A stretch of DNA of 64,000 nt from the NCBI GenBank assembly GCA_903896675.1, contig CAITYU010000422.1:48768-112767 (forward strand), written 5' to 3'. The notes under the pieces were generated by a model that searched no databases, was not told the DNA's origin, and worked only from the letters and a program-made list of their open reading frames with translations. Below are positions 38,114 through 48,387 of the stretch, piece after piece (positions within the stretch are counted from its first letter, which is position 1; each line of letters begins with the position of its first letter). The DNA is from an uncultured Planctomycetaceae bacterium. Its GTDB lineage: Bacteria > Planctomycetota > Planctomycetia > Planctomycetales > Planctomycetaceae. The position numbers and the translations under genes were made by a program.

Positions 38114-38509
38114 ATGAAGTGGATTGCAGCCAGTAACTCAGGATATGTGCCGGCATCCCATGAGGATCCGCGCTCCCCGGGAGTGCTGAAACGCGTGATC
38201 GCCACGCGAGAACTGTTTCAGGAGGGACGCGTGCAGATGCTCAACTGGGCACTGCTGCCCGCCGGTTCCAGCTTTCAGCGACACTACCATGAAGACATGC
38301 AGGAGGTATTCCTGCTGATTTCCGGGGAAGTGCGAATGACGGTCGCCAATGACAGTCGCAGCATGGGCCCCGGTGACGCCGTCATCGTGGATCCCGGAGA
38401 AATTCACCAGATGCAGAACCTGCTGGATACTCCGGCAGAATACATCGTTTTTGGAATTACGTCGGGGCGGGGCGGTCGGACTATTGTAATTACCGAACCG
38501 CAGGGGTGA
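38114..38509 (+). CDS. Cupin-domain protein
   Basis: HYHEDMQEVFLLISGEVRMTV, GPGDAVIVDPGEIHQMQN. Confidence 0.85.
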   Translation: MKWIAASNSGYVPASHEDPRSPGVLKRVIATRELFQEGRVQMLNWALLPAGSSFQRHYHEDMQEVFLLISGEVRMTVANDSRSMGPGDAVIVDPGEIHQMQNLLDTPAEYIVFGITSGRGGRTIVITEPQG

Positions 38510-38567
38510 TCCAGGTATCGGTCAGGACTGCCCGCATTTCAGGGGCAGAATTTCTCGGGGCAGAAGT

Positions 38568-39107
38568 ATGCTTGTTAAACTGGGTTTGTGTCAGCTGGAA
38601 CTGGTTCAGGGTGACATCACCAAACAGCAGGTCGACGCTATCGTCAATGCCGCCAACAGTGAATTGGCCGGTGGCGGTGGTGTGGACGGGGCAATTCACA
38701 AAGCCGGAGGTCCGGGCATTCTGCAGGAGACTGCTCGATTGTTTCCCGCCGGCTGCCCGACAGGCAGCGCGGTGGTGACTTCCGCCGGTCAACTCAGCGC
38801 CCGCTGGATCTTCCACGCAGTGGGACCGGTGTGGCAGGGGGGCAGGCACGGAGAACCCGAACAACTGGCGTCGGCATGCCGATCCTGCCTGTTCCATGCG
38901 AAGGAACTGGGCTGCTCCAGCATTGCCCTTCCGGCACTCAGTGCGGGAGCCTTCGGATATCCCCTCGATCTTGCGGCCAACAATCTGATCAAGACAACCA
39001 TGGATTTCGTACGCTGGCATCAGGCACCCAAACTGGTGCGGTTTGTTCTGTTTGATGCGGGGGCCTGGGGGGCGTTTGCCCGCGCTGTCGAAGAAGTTGT
39101 CCCGTGA
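38568..39107 (+). CDS. Macro-domain protein (ADP-ribose/O-acetyl-ADP-ribose hydrolase type)
   Basis: QGDITKQQVDAIVNAANSELAGGGGVDGAIHKAGG; ALPALSAGAFGYPLDLAA. Confidence 0.93.
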   Translation: MLVKLGLCQLELVQGDITKQQVDAIVNAANSELAGGGGVDGAIHKAGGPGILQETARLFPAGCPTGSAVVTSAGQLSARWIFHAVGPVWQGGRHGEPEQLASACRSCLFHAKELGCSSIALPALSAGAFGYPLDLAANNLIKTTMDFVRWHQAPKLVRFVLFDAGAWGAFARAVEEVVP

Positions 39108-39940
39108 GCACTGCAGAGCTCAGCAGTTTCACTGCCTCGGACGGTTACGTCATTCGCTTTCGCCGCTGGTCGGCCGAGCACTGCCGGGGACTGGTGCTGG
39201 CGGTGCACGGAATCCAGAGTCATTCCGGCTGGTATGAATGGTCTTCGCAGTTACTGGCAGCAGCCGGTTTTACGGTGTACTTCGCGGACCGGCGAGGCTC
39301 TGGGCTGAATGGTCTGCAACGCGGGCATGCGGCTCACGGAGAGCGACTGATCAACGACGTTCGTGCCCTGCGCCGGCGAGCCCTGGACGAACACGCTGCC
39401 ACACTGCCAGTCACGCTCCTCGGCGTCAGCTGGGGCGGTAAAATCGCGACCGCTGCGGCCTGCCTGTTTCCAGACGAGTTTCAGCGACTGGCTCTGCTCT
39501 ATCCGGGTCTCGCCCCGCGACTGCAGCCCACGTGGTCGCAGCGACTGCGGCTGAAACTGGCAAGGCGATTCGAAATCGTCAAACGCCACATTCCGATTCC
39601 ACTGGATGACCCGGCACTGTTCACCCAGACGCAGGAATGGCAGCAGTTCATTCGCGAGGATCCACTGGCACTGCATACCGTGACCAGCGGCCTGCTGAAT
39701 GCCGGGACCGACCTCGATCACATCGTCAATCACGCTCTGCACTCACTGCCAGTTCCGGTACTGCTGATGCTGGCCGGAAATGACCAGATCATCAACAATC
39801 AAAAAACTCTGCAGTTGTTTGCTCGTCTACCGCAGTCGCAACTGCAGACTCGAGTCTGGCCTGAGACTCGGCACACGCTTGAATTCGAGCCCCAGCGGGA
39901 ACAGATCTTTCAGCACCTGACAGACTGGCTGCAACGCTGA
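39104..39940 (+). CDS. Alpha/beta hydrolase, monoglyceride lipase-like
   Basis: VHGIQSHSGWYEW, ADRRGSGLN, LLGVSWGGKIA nucleophile elbow; GTG start overlaps macro-domain stop (GTGA). Confidence 0.85.
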   Translation: MSTAELSSFTASDGYVIRFRRWSAEHCRGLVLAVHGIQSHSGWYEWSSQLLAAAGFTVYFADRRGSGLNGLQRGHAAHGERLINDVRALRRRALDEHAATLPVTLLGVSWGGKIATAAACLFPDEFQRLALLYPGLAPRLQPTWSQRLRLKLARRFEIVKRHIPIPLDDPALFTQTQEWQQFIREDPLALHTVTSGLLNAGTDLDHIVNHALHSLPVPVLLMLAGNDQIINNQKTLQLFARLPQSQLQTRVWPETRHTLEFEPQREQIFQHLTDWLQR

Positions 39941-39986
39941 CGGTCACTGCCCGGTCGACTCGCATAAAGCGGAACAGTGCCCCAGC

Positions 39987-40517
39987 TCAGTACAGAGGCG
40001 TCTGTTTGCCGATCAAGTCGCTCTCGGATTGCTCCTCAACCGGATCGAATCCCTCATCGATAACAGGGGTGCGAGCAGGTTTGTAAGCCGGTGCGGGGCG
40101 GACTTTCAGCGGTCGAATCCGCGGCGCCCCTTCGAAGGCAGCCGCCTGAACGACCTGCCGTCGATTCAGCACCTCGTCCACGCGACGATCACGGGCTGCC
40201 GATGCAACGGACCATGTTTCAGGAGGCTCGGCCGCCTCAGACTGACGCCGACGCTCAACTCGCTGCATCTGCGCCACTTCGGCCAGACGCTCCTCGATCT
40301 CCTCCGACTCAGGATCCATCTCCAGCGCCCGCTGGTAGGCCACCGCGGCTGATTCGTAATTGCCTCGAACTTCATGAAACTCCGCAACCTGTATCAGCTT
40401 CTTCGCAGCCAGCGGGCTGGGAGCAGGATTGCGCTGCAGCAGCGCTAATCCGACCGAGCAGCCGCTGAGCAGCGGCAGCAAAAGGCACACGAAACCGGGA
40501 AGCAGCGACCTGAACAT
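39987..40517 (-). CDS. Putative lipoprotein with TPR-like repeat
   Basis: Lipobox LLPLLSGCSVG; NYESAAVAYQRALEMDPESEEIEERLAEVAQ. Confidence 0.75.
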   Translation of the reverse strand: MFRSLLPGFVCLLLPLLSGCSVGLALLQRNPAPSPLAAKKLIQVAEFHEVRGNYESAAVAYQRALEMDPESEEIEERLAEVAQMQRVERRRQSEAAEPPETWSVASAARDRRVDEVLNRRQVVQAAAFEGAPRIRPLKVRPAPAYKPARTPVIDEGFDPVEEQSESDLIGKQTPLY

Positions 40518-40767
40518 GAATCAGGACCTCAATTTTGCAGCAGGAATCTCATCCCAGACATCAGGAAATACCCAAAGCCTGGCGGGGGAAAACCCTCGCT
40601 GTTCCGATCGGCGAGCCCGCCCGCATGTCCGCAGAGCCGCGGTCGTCGTGTGACGAGAATTCCAGGTATGCGGACTGTGCCAGCCTTCAATGCGTCAGAA
40701 CCGGATTATTTTAACTCAGTCGGACACAGACAGACCGGCAGAATCTGCCGCTGCGGCAAACCATGAG

Positions 40768-40952
40768 CGTAGCGTGGGCTTTAGCCCGGGCACCACCCAG
40801 ACCGTAGCCCGGGGATGCCTGACGCCGAGGGACAAAAGTGGGCTGAGGGCGTGGGGCCGACTTGCTCCGGTTGAAAAAGGCGGTGTTTTTTGGGGTCGAG
40901 TGCGTCAGTTGCCCGGGCTAAAGCCGAGGCTACGGTTTTGTCCTCGGCGTCA
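40768..40952. repeat. Intergenic element with two interleaved inverted repeats (A-B-A'-B')
   Basis: A 40768-40792 CGTAGCGTGGGCTTTAGCCCGGGCA vs A' 40910-40934 TGCCCGGGCTAAAGCCGAGGCTACG; B near 40819-40837 (TGACGCCGAGGGACAAAA) vs B' near 40935-40952 (TTTTGTCCTCGGCGTCA). Confidence 0.75.
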
Positions 40953-41044
40953 TTCCTTCATTCGAGGATTGAGGGAATGAAACTGATCAGGCCCAACTGG
41001 TTTCAGGGGGCATGCGATTGTCAGCCACGAACCCCACCAGAGCC

Positions 41045-42202
41045 CTATCCCTGTTTCAGGTAACGTGCACGAAATCGGGAGGCCCAACCGGAAAACTGGT
41101 TGTCCTCAATCGCCTTCCGCATCCCGCGCATCAGATCCTGATAAAAGTGCAGGTTGTGCAGTGTCGCCAGAGTCCCGTACAAAGGCTCGTCGGCAAACAG
41201 CAGATGTCGCAGATAGGCGCGACTGTAGCCCCCGGAACAGGCCACACACTGACATGATGTGTCAATCGGGTACCGATCCTTGCGAAATGTCTTGTCCTGC
41301 AGACGCATTTTGCCATCCCACGTGAAGACAGTGCCTTCGCGTGCGTAGCGAGTCGGAATGATGCAGTCGAAGATGTCCATCCCATGCTCAACTGCCCCAA
41401 CCAGATCCTCCGGCAAGCCCACTCCCATCAGATAACGCACCTGGTTTTCAGGCATCAGCGGAGCAGTGTGACGGACCACCCGGATCATCGCCTCGTGCCC
41501 TTCCCCCACCGAGACTCCGCCAATCGCATATCCCGGCAGATCCAGCGATGTCACCTGCCTCACAGCGCGCGCACGCAGATCCAGTTCCATACCACCCTGA
41601 ATAATGCCGAACAGGTGCTGGTGTGGCTGGATCGGAGCAGCCTTGCAGCGTTTCAGCCATCGCAGTGTCCGCTCGAGTGATTCCGCCATGTACTTCGGTG
41701 GCATCCTGTAGTCCACGCATTCGTCAAACGCCATCACGATATCAGCACCCAGCCGACGCTGAATGTCCATGGCGGATTCCGGACTGAGCGTCATCGGAGT
41801 GGTGTCGGTATCCTTGCGCCCCGATCGAAACTGAAAGCTGACGCCCTCCTCCGTGATCTTCCGATCCGGCAGACTGAAAACCTGAAACCCACCGGAATCC
41901 GTCAGGACTGTCTGGGTCCACCGCATCATCGAATGCAGCCCACCCAGCCGCTCCACGATCTGTGTGCGATCGAGGATGCCGAGGTGGTAGGTGTTGGCGA
42001 GCACCACCTGAGCCCCGGTGGCGGCCACCTGATCCGGCAGCACACATTTAACGGTACCCTGAGTTCCCACGGGCATGAACGCCGGCGTTTCCACGGTGCC
42101 GTGAGCTGTGACGAAACGACCGCGACGAGCCCGGCCGCTGCTGGCCAGCAACTGGTAATGCAGCCCGTTGCCGGGCGTCCATTGAGGAGATGATGCGTTC
42201 AT
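41045..42202 (-). CDS. tgt: Queuine tRNA-ribosyltransferase
   Basis: TPAFMPVGTQGTVKCV, DSGGFQVFSL, GGVSVGEGHEAM, DIFDCIIPTRYAREGTVFT; C-terminal Cys zinc site. Confidence 0.95.
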   Translation of the reverse strand: MNASSPQWTPGNGLHYQLLASSGRARRGRFVTAHGTVETPAFMPVGTQGTVKCVLPDQVAATGAQVVLANTYHLGILDRTQIVERLGGLHSMMRWTQTVLTDSGGFQVFSLPDRKITEEGVSFQFRSGRKDTDTTPMTLSPESAMDIQRRLGADIVMAFDECVDYRMPPKYMAESLERTLRWLKRCKAAPIQPHQHLFGIIQGGMELDLRARAVRQVTSLDLPGYAIGGVSVGEGHEAMIRVVRHTAPLMPENQVRYLMGVGLPEDLVGAVEHGMDIFDCIIPTRYAREGTVFTWDGKMRLQDKTFRKDRYPIDTSCQCVACSGGYSRAYLRHLLFADEPLYGTLATLHNLHFYQDLMRGMRKAIEDNQFSGWASRFRARYLKQG

Positions 42203-42294
42203 GCCGGTACCATACCGCACGCCGAATGAAAAATCCGGCAGGTGACCGAATCCCGCGGCAATTCTCGGAAACCAGGCCAGCCTCAGGCCGGAAA

Positions 42295-43851
42295 TCAGCG
42301 AATTTTCTGATCAGGCAGCTGCTGCTGAATCCCGAGGTCCAGCGGCATTTTGTCCGTTTCTGCAGTCAGCCCGACCTCCGACATCACTTTCAATAACTCG
42401 GCCTGCAGCGCCCGCACCACCGGCTGATACTTCGGACGATCAATCAGATTGTGACGCTCCTCAGGATCAAACTCGATGTTATACAGCTCAGCCCGGTGCC
42501 GGTCCGGACCGCCATCCCCATGCGGCGAATGAGTGTATTTCCAGGTTTCCGTGCGAACACAACGCACATTCGGTGTGTACGGAAACTGCTTTTCGTAATT
42601 GTAGTGATACAGAAACGACTTGCGCCAATTCGAGTCTGCTGACTGCACCAGCGTTTTCCACGAACGGCCATGGATGCCCTGCAGCGGAGCAGCACCACAC
42701 AGCTCAAGCAGGCTGGGCGCCATATCCACTGTCAGCACCTGCTGCTCGATCACTTTTGGCTGATCCACAGGAGTCAGGCCGGGAAAACGCACGACCTGCA
42801 GAATTCGCATGCTGGGCTCGTGTGCCGTCCGCTTGTCCACCATCCCATGCTCGCCATTCAACAGGCCATTGTCACTCATGAACACAATAATTGTCCGATC
42901 CAGTTCGCCCCGCTGCTGCAGTAACTGATAGAGACGCTGCACACTGTCATCAACGGACAGCAGCGTCGCCCAGTAAGCCCTCGTCATGTTTTCAAAATCC
43001 CGCACTGCTTCCGGTGAGTCATCCGGAAATTTCTTCCGCCACTCAAACAACGGCCCATAGATCCCGTGCCAGGTAGACAGTCGCTGACGAATCCAGTCCG
43101 GCTTGTCATTCAGTCGAAATGCCGATTCAGGATAGGGCACCCGCACCGATTCAAATGCCGCCTGATACTTCGGCTCAGGAAAGTAGAAACTGTGGGGGGC
43201 TTTGTGGCCGATCATCAGGCACCACGGCTGATCACCTCGCTGCTTCTGCAGCCACTGTTCAGCCAGATCCGTGACCACATGAGTGTAGTAGCCGGGCAGG
43301 ACCTTTCGTTCCCCGCCGTTGATATTGAACTCCGTATCAAAGTACTTGCCCTGTCCGCGATGACTGACAAACCAGTTGAAGCCGGGACGCGGGGAATCGT
43401 TCTCTTCACCCATGTGCCACTTGCCGATATAGGCCGTGTCATAACCGGCCGACTGCAGCGCCAGCGGAAAACTCTGCAGCCCCTGCGGATATTCGGTGAA
43501 GTTGTTCACCACACCATGCGCATGTGCGTAAAGGCCACTCAGGATGCTGGCACGGCTGGGAGAACACAGCGATGTCGTGCAGAAGGCATTCCGAAAATAC
43601 ACACCTTCACGCCCCAGTCGGTCGATCCCCGGCGTCTTCAGATATGGATGACCGGCAATCCCGGCGGCATCCCAACGCTGATCGTCCGTCAGAATAAACA
43701 GCACATTCGGACGCTGTGCTGCGTCATCGGCAGCCCGCACCAGAGGCACTGACCAGACCAGTAACAGCATCAGACAATGAAATGATCGCACAGAATCTGC
43801 TCCCGATTTTTTGTGCAGGTACCGGTCAGTTGCGAGTAACGGTTTCGTCAA
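42295..43851 (-). CDS. Sulfatase (alkaline phosphatase superfamily)
   Basis: [30 protein letters not shown] (C-x-P-S-R formylglycine motif); true start may be internal at a signal peptide Met. Confidence 0.9.
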   Translation of the reverse strand: MTKPLLATDRYLHKKSGADSVRSFHCLMLLLVWSVPLVRAADDAAQRPNVLFILTDDQRWDAAGIAGHPYLKTPGIDRLGREGVYFRNAFCTTSLCSPSRASILSGLYAHAHGVVNNFTEYPQGLQSFPLALQSAGYDTAYIGKWHMGEENDSPRPGFNWFVSHRGQGKYFDTEFNINGGERKVLPGYYTHVVTDLAEQWLQKQRGDQPWCLMIGHKAPHSFYFPEPKYQAAFESVRVPYPESAFRLNDKPDWIRQRLSTWHGIYGPLFEWRKKFPDDSPEAVRDFENMTRAYWATLLSVDDSVQRLYQLLQQRGELDRTIIVFMSDNGLLNGEHGMVDKRTAHEPSMRILQVVRFPGLTPVDQPKVIEQQVLTVDMAPSLLELCGAAPLQGIHGRSWKTLVQSADSNWRKSFLYHYNYEKQFPYTPNVRCVRTETWKYTHSPHGDGGPDRHRAELYNIEFDPEERHNLIDRPKYQPVVRALQAELLKVMSEVGLTAETDKMPLDLGIQQQLPDQKIR

Positions 43852-46840
43852 GATTCAGCAGCACGCGGCCCAGCAGAGTCCATGCAGCGACATCCTGTGG
43901 CGTTGTGCCTTCCGGAATCTCCGGCAGTTTCGCTGCATCCCCGGTGGTGATGTCGCGAGGATTCAGCCAGCCCTCGGCCAGTCGCTGCCGCCGGGACCTC
44001 AGTGCTTCCAGTACCGCCTCCAGCTCGGCCGCCGTGGGAGCCCGGGAAGTGCAGAGCTGGAAGGCGTATCGCGCCCGCGCTGCGTCGTCACCGCCACCCT
44101 CCTTCAGAATCCGTAAACCCAGACCCCGGGCTGCCTCCACAAAAATCGTCTCATTCAACCCGGCCAGCGCTGCCATGGGAGTGTTCGAACGAACCCGCCG
44201 TGGACAGGCCGAGTCGCCATTCGGTGCATCCAGTGTGGACAGGACCGGGTCCGGCATCGATCGCTTGCGGAACACATACACCGCACGGCTGTAACGTTCC
44301 GGAGCTGCCGCCGGTGTCCAGTAGCCCGGGTACGTGTAATTGTAGTCCAGCACGTTCTGCGGAACCGGTGGAATCACACTGGGGCCACCCTGTTTCTGAT
44401 GCAGCAGACCGGCTGACGTCAGCGCAATGTCGCGAATCACCTCCGCGTCCGCTCGGTAACGTGCACCCCGGGCCAGCAACTGATTCTGCGGATCCCGTTC
44501 CAACTGCTCAGGAGTGGCCACCGAAGACTGCCTGTAGGTACGACTGGTGAGAATGGTTTTCAGCAGATGCCGACGACTCCAGCCATGTTCCATGAAATCC
44601 ACCGCCAGCCAGTCCAGCAGCTCACGGTACTCAGGCAAAACAGCTCTCGTGCCAAAGTCCTCCGGTGTGTCCACAAGTCCCCTTCCGAACACAGCCTGCC
44701 ACACCTGATTCACGGCCACTCGCGCCGCCAGCGGAGATCGATCATCCACCAGCCAGCGGGCAAACCCGAGACGGTTTTTCGGAGCATCAGCAGGGAATGT
44801 GTGAAAGGCCGCCGGTACGTGAGGCTCCACCGGATCCCGCGGCTGATCCCATTCCCCACGGTCCAGACGCCACGTGCGCCGCGGATCCTGCGGATCACGA
44901 CTGGCAAGGTGCAGCACTGTGGTACCAGCCTGCGGAACACTTTTCTGCAGAGACTCCCACTGATCCTGTTCAGCCTGCAGGTCAGCCACCGAACGACACC
45001 AGGCGCGGAATACTGCTGCCCGCTGCTCGACCGTCCGCTGGTCTTCAGACACCCGCATGGCCAGAACTGCACCATGATCGACCGGCGGAGCTGCCGGTGC
45101 CGCTGTCGTCGTCAGACTGAACCTCGCACAACCCGGCATGTCACCCATTCGCCACGCAATCTTCAGCTCTGAACCCTCGGGAAAATTCAGCGGCTGTTCA
45201 AACTGCAGCACCGCCACCGACGGCTGGTTACGCAGCCCGTGTCCGCGGTCCGCCAGCCACGACGTGTCATCACTGCCGTCAATCAGCAGACTGACCGGCC
45301 CCGTCGTCTTCTTACCGTCGGCCGATTTCTGCTCAGGAGCCGAAAAATCGGCCGTCGCATGCACCAGTTTCTGCTTCAACCAGTCGGCTCCCGGAGCTTT
45401 CACGAAGACTTCCAGCTCGTGGACTATCCACGTACCAGCCCGACTGCGCCCCGGCCCGTTCTGCGGCAGATCCCGATGATTCAGAATCTCAAACTGCAGC
45501 CCGGTCACGTGCTGTAGAGCCGGGCGGGAAATCACAAACACGTCACCGCTGGTGTGACCCTTCATCAGAATCGATCGGTCCAGTTCCTGAGTCGGATGAT
45601 TCAGACCACTGTTGCTGCCCATCTCGATGAATTCCAAAGGCTGCCACGCTGCTGTCTGCTGCAGCGTCGCGGTCGCAAAGGCACGCTGCTCGTCCTGCCA
45701 CTGCGGACGCTTCGCCCGTATCGCTTCGTCCAGTTGCTCCTGCTGCCGGCGAATGTCCTGCAACTGCTGCAGTTGCTGCGGAGTGTAGACCCACGACTGA
45801 GCTTCATAAGTGTCGTTCAGAAAGGCAAACAGCCCATAGTACTCCTCATGAGTCAGCGGGTCATACTTGTGCGAATGACACTGCGCACACTGAGTTGTCA
45901 GGCCCATGACCGCTTTGCCAATACAGTCCATCCGGTCAAACATCTCGACCATGCGGAACTGCTCGGGAACGATCGCCCCCTCCTCATTGATCATGCTGTT
46001 CCGCAGGAAACCGGTGGCAATCAGCTGCGACTGGCCGGCATTCGGCAGCAGGTCCCCGGCAATCTGCTCGATGATGAACTGATTCCACGGCATGTCAGCC
46101 ACAATCGCATCAATGACCCAGTCACGCCAGATCCACTGCTCACGCTGCAGATCCTTCTCATAGCCGTTGGTGTCCGAATAGCGGGCCAGGTCCAGCCACT
46201 GCCGAGCCCACTTTTCACCGAAGCCACGACTGGTCAGCAATTCTGCCGCGACAGCTTCCAGACCACGCTCACGAAACTGCTGCAGTTGGGCCGGGGATGG
46301 TGGCAGTCCCGCCAGATCCAGATACAGTCGCCGACAAAGGGTTTCAACCGAGGCTTCCTGAGCAAAGTCGAGACCCTCTTTCCGCAGTCGATCCGCCACG
46401 AAGGAATCAATCGGATTCGTCACACCCGCAGTCGGCAGGGGACGCTTCTGCGGCGGAGCAAACGACCAGTGCTGCTGATACACTGCACCTTCAGTAATCC
46501 ACTGCCGCAGCATGTCCAGCTCGGCCACCGAGGGACGCCGGGGTTTGGATGGTGGAGGCATCACGGTGTCAGGATCGTGGCTGGCAATTCGCTTCAGCAT
46601 CTCACTGGCATCCGGATTTCCGGGGACAATGGCGGGCACACCGGATTCACCGCCCTTCAGGGCGCTGGCACGGTCATCCAGCCGCAAAGCTCCCTGACGC
46701 TCCTTTTCATCCACGCCATGACACTGCCAGCAGTGTTCAGCCAGAAATGGCCGCACCTGCTTCTGAAAGTCGACATCAGCCCGGAGCGGTCGGACAAAAA
46801 CGGCAGCCACGGCCAGCAGCAGCACATTCCAGCGGTTCAT
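43826..46840 (-). CDS. PSD1-type planctomycete cytochrome c protein (DUF1549/DUF1553)
   Basis: [84 protein letters not shown]. Confidence 0.92.
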   Translation of the reverse strand: MNRWNVLLLAVAAVFVRPLRADVDFQKQVRPFLAEHCWQCHGVDEKERQGALRLDDRASALKGGESGVPAIVPGNPDASEMLKRIASHDPDTVMPPPSKPRRPSVAELDMLRQWITEGAVYQQHWSFAPPQKRPLPTAGVTNPIDSFVADRLRKEGLDFAQEASVETLCRRLYLDLAGLPPSPAQLQQFRERGLEAVAAELLTSRGFGEKWARQWLDLARYSDTNGYEKDLQREQWIWRDWVIDAIVADMPWNQFIIEQIAGDLLPNAGQSQLIATGFLRNSMINEEGAIVPEQFRMVEMFDRMDCIGKAVMGLTTQCAQCHSHKYDPLTHEEYYGLFAFLNDTYEAQSWVYTPQQLQQLQDIRRQQEQLDEAIRAKRPQWQDEQRAFATATLQQTAAWQPLEFIEMGSNSGLNHPTQELDRSILMKGHTSGDVFVISRPALQHVTGLQFEILNHRDLPQNGPGRSRAGTWIVHELEVFVKAPGADWLKQKLVHATADFSAPEQKSADGKKTTGPVSLLIDGSDDTSWLADRGHGLRNQPSVAVLQFEQPLNFPEGSELKIAWRMGDMPGCARFSLTTTAAPAAPPVDHGAVLAMRVSEDQRTVEQRAAVFRAWCRSVADLQAEQDQWESLQKSVPQAGTTVLHLASRDPQDPRRTWRLDRGEWDQPRDPVEPHVPAAFHTFPADAPKNRLGFARWLVDDRSPLAARVAVNQVWQAVFGRGLVDTPEDFGTRAVLPEYRELLDWLAVDFMEHGWSRRHLLKTILTSRTYRQSSVATPEQLERDPQNQLLARGARYRADAEVIRDIALTSAGLLHQKQGGPSVIPPVPQNVLDYNYTYPGYWTPAAAPERYSRAVYVFRKRSMPDPVLSTLDAPNGDSACPRRVRSNTPMAALAGLNETIFVEAARGLGLRILKEGGGDDAARARYAFQLCTSRAPTAAELEAVLEALRSRRQRLAEGWLNPRDITTGDAAKLPEIPEGTTPQDVAAWTLLGRVLLNLDETVTRN

Positions 46841-47240
46841 GGTGGTCTTCCGCAGCAGTTGCAGATCAAATGCAGGCTGTCAGGGCCTGCTTCCTGACTG
46901 CAGCATACCGTGGAAACAGGCGAGAGCGAACTGCCAGAGCCCGTTCCGGTCACTTTTATCAGTCGAGGACTTCCGAAAAATGCCTGTGCACCGGAATCTG
47001 CGGGTGACCTGTGGGGTCGGCAGCTTCCCGGGTGTCTGCAGAAATGCGACTTCCGCCACATTTTAGGACTTTTGGCTCTGCGTAAAATCAACTGCGCGGT
47101 GTAACTGTGGCGTTCGATTGCTGGTGCTTTTTTCGCCACGGAAGGCCACAGAAAAACGCTCAGTATTCAATGCACGCGAAGAAAATGGAACAAAAACACG
47201 AGCACGCTGCGTCTCAGCGTCTCTGAGGGAAAATCGCCCC

Positions 47241-47675
47241 TTGACCGAAAACGAAATCGGCACACTCATTCTCGCCGCCGCCATCGATGTCCACCGCGAA
47301 CTCGGCCCCGGTTTGCTGGAGTCCGTGTATGAAGTTGTCCTCGCGAAGGAACTCACACTGCGCTGACTTTCCGGCGAACGTCTGGTGCCGGTGCCCATTG
47401 TTTGCAGGGACCTCCCCCTGGAAGACGGATTCCGCGGCGACCTCATCGTGGAGGGCAGGGTGTTGCTGCAATTGAAGTCGGTCGAACGTGTGACGCCCGC
47501 GCGTGAGAAGCAGGTCCAGACTTATCTCCGCCTCACCGGCCTGAAACCTCGATACCTGCTCAACTTTGGCGAAGCCGTGCTCAGGGATGGCATCACCCGC
47601 TGCGTAAATCGCCTTGAAGAGGATGACCTGCAGAGAGGTGGAGACGCAGAGATTCAAACCTCTCCCCTTCCGTAA
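47241..47675 (+). pseudogene. GxxExxY-family protein interrupted by in-frame TGA at 47364-47366
   Basis: LTENEIGTLILAAAIDVHRELGPGLLESVYEVVLAKELTLR*LSGERLVPVPIVCRDLPLEDGFRGDLIVEGRVLLQLKSVE; same frame both sides of stop. Confidence 0.8.
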
Positions 47676-47749
47676 CCCGTCGAGCAGGGAAAACTTGTTG
47701 ACCACGATCGGGCAGAGGGTTGGCGGCCACTCACTGTTGAATAAGATTC

Positions 47750-47896
47750 GCCGTAAGTACCCTCCAGTGACAGCCATGCTCGCACTGTCTTCAGGTTGTG
47801 CTTCAGAAGTTTTCGAAGTGACATCGTTTGACGATCGGTCAGACTCACTGGCCGGTGCAGCAGGCACCGGCGAGCCTTCCTGAGCACCGGCTTGAA
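47750..47896 (-). pseudogene. ISL3-like transposase C-terminal fragment
   Basis: FKPVLRKARRCLLHRPVSLTDRQTMSLRKLLKHNLKTVRAWLSLEG resembles the DDE ISL3 C-terminal region; no intact ORF or ends seen. Confidence 0.6.
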
Positions 47897-48205
47897 ACCT
47901 GCGGCCTGCAGTTCGCGAGTCTCTTCATGACGACGTGCGAAATACGGCCACCGTTTCCGTCCGACCCAACCGCTTCGCACACGTATACCCTGAATTCCCG
48001 GACCTTGTTCAGAATACTTTGAGATGGAATTCTGCGGGCTACCAGTCATGAACTTTCGTGCACAACTGTGTCCTGACAGACCTGCGAGATGTGTTCCTGC
48101 TTAAACATCGGTTGTCCATTCTGAACCCGAGCCGAGCTTTTCACTCACACCTTTTACCCCCAGATTCCGGTGAAGAATCGAAGGGGGACAGGAGCAGTGA
48201 TTGGC

Positions 48206-48387
48206 ATGAAGTCGGATTTGCCGGAGCGTAAAATATCGCCCTGCAGGAAGCACGGGAAACGCATTACCGGCTTCGATTAATGGTCGCTGCGGAACTTGTT
48301 CCGGAGCCCAAACTGTCAGAACTGATACAGGAATCCAACGAACCTGTCGCCATCCTCACCACTTTGGCTCGCACCGCCCCACCATGA
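48206..48387 (+). pseudogene. Four-helix-bundle (23S rRNA intervening-sequence-type) protein with internal deletion
   Basis: N-terminal MKSDLPER-like start at 48206 and, in another frame, C-terminal LQEARETHYRLRLMVAAELVPEPKLSELIQESNEPVAILTTLARTAPP*; middle missing. Confidence 0.6.

Noticed and set aside
45554-46897. 447-aa ORF antisense to the PSD1 gene
   Set aside because: Overlaps a strongly supported CDS; no recognisable motifs.
47214-47867. 217-aa minus-strand ORF
   Set aside because: Antisense to the GxxExxY homology and flank; no coherent domain.
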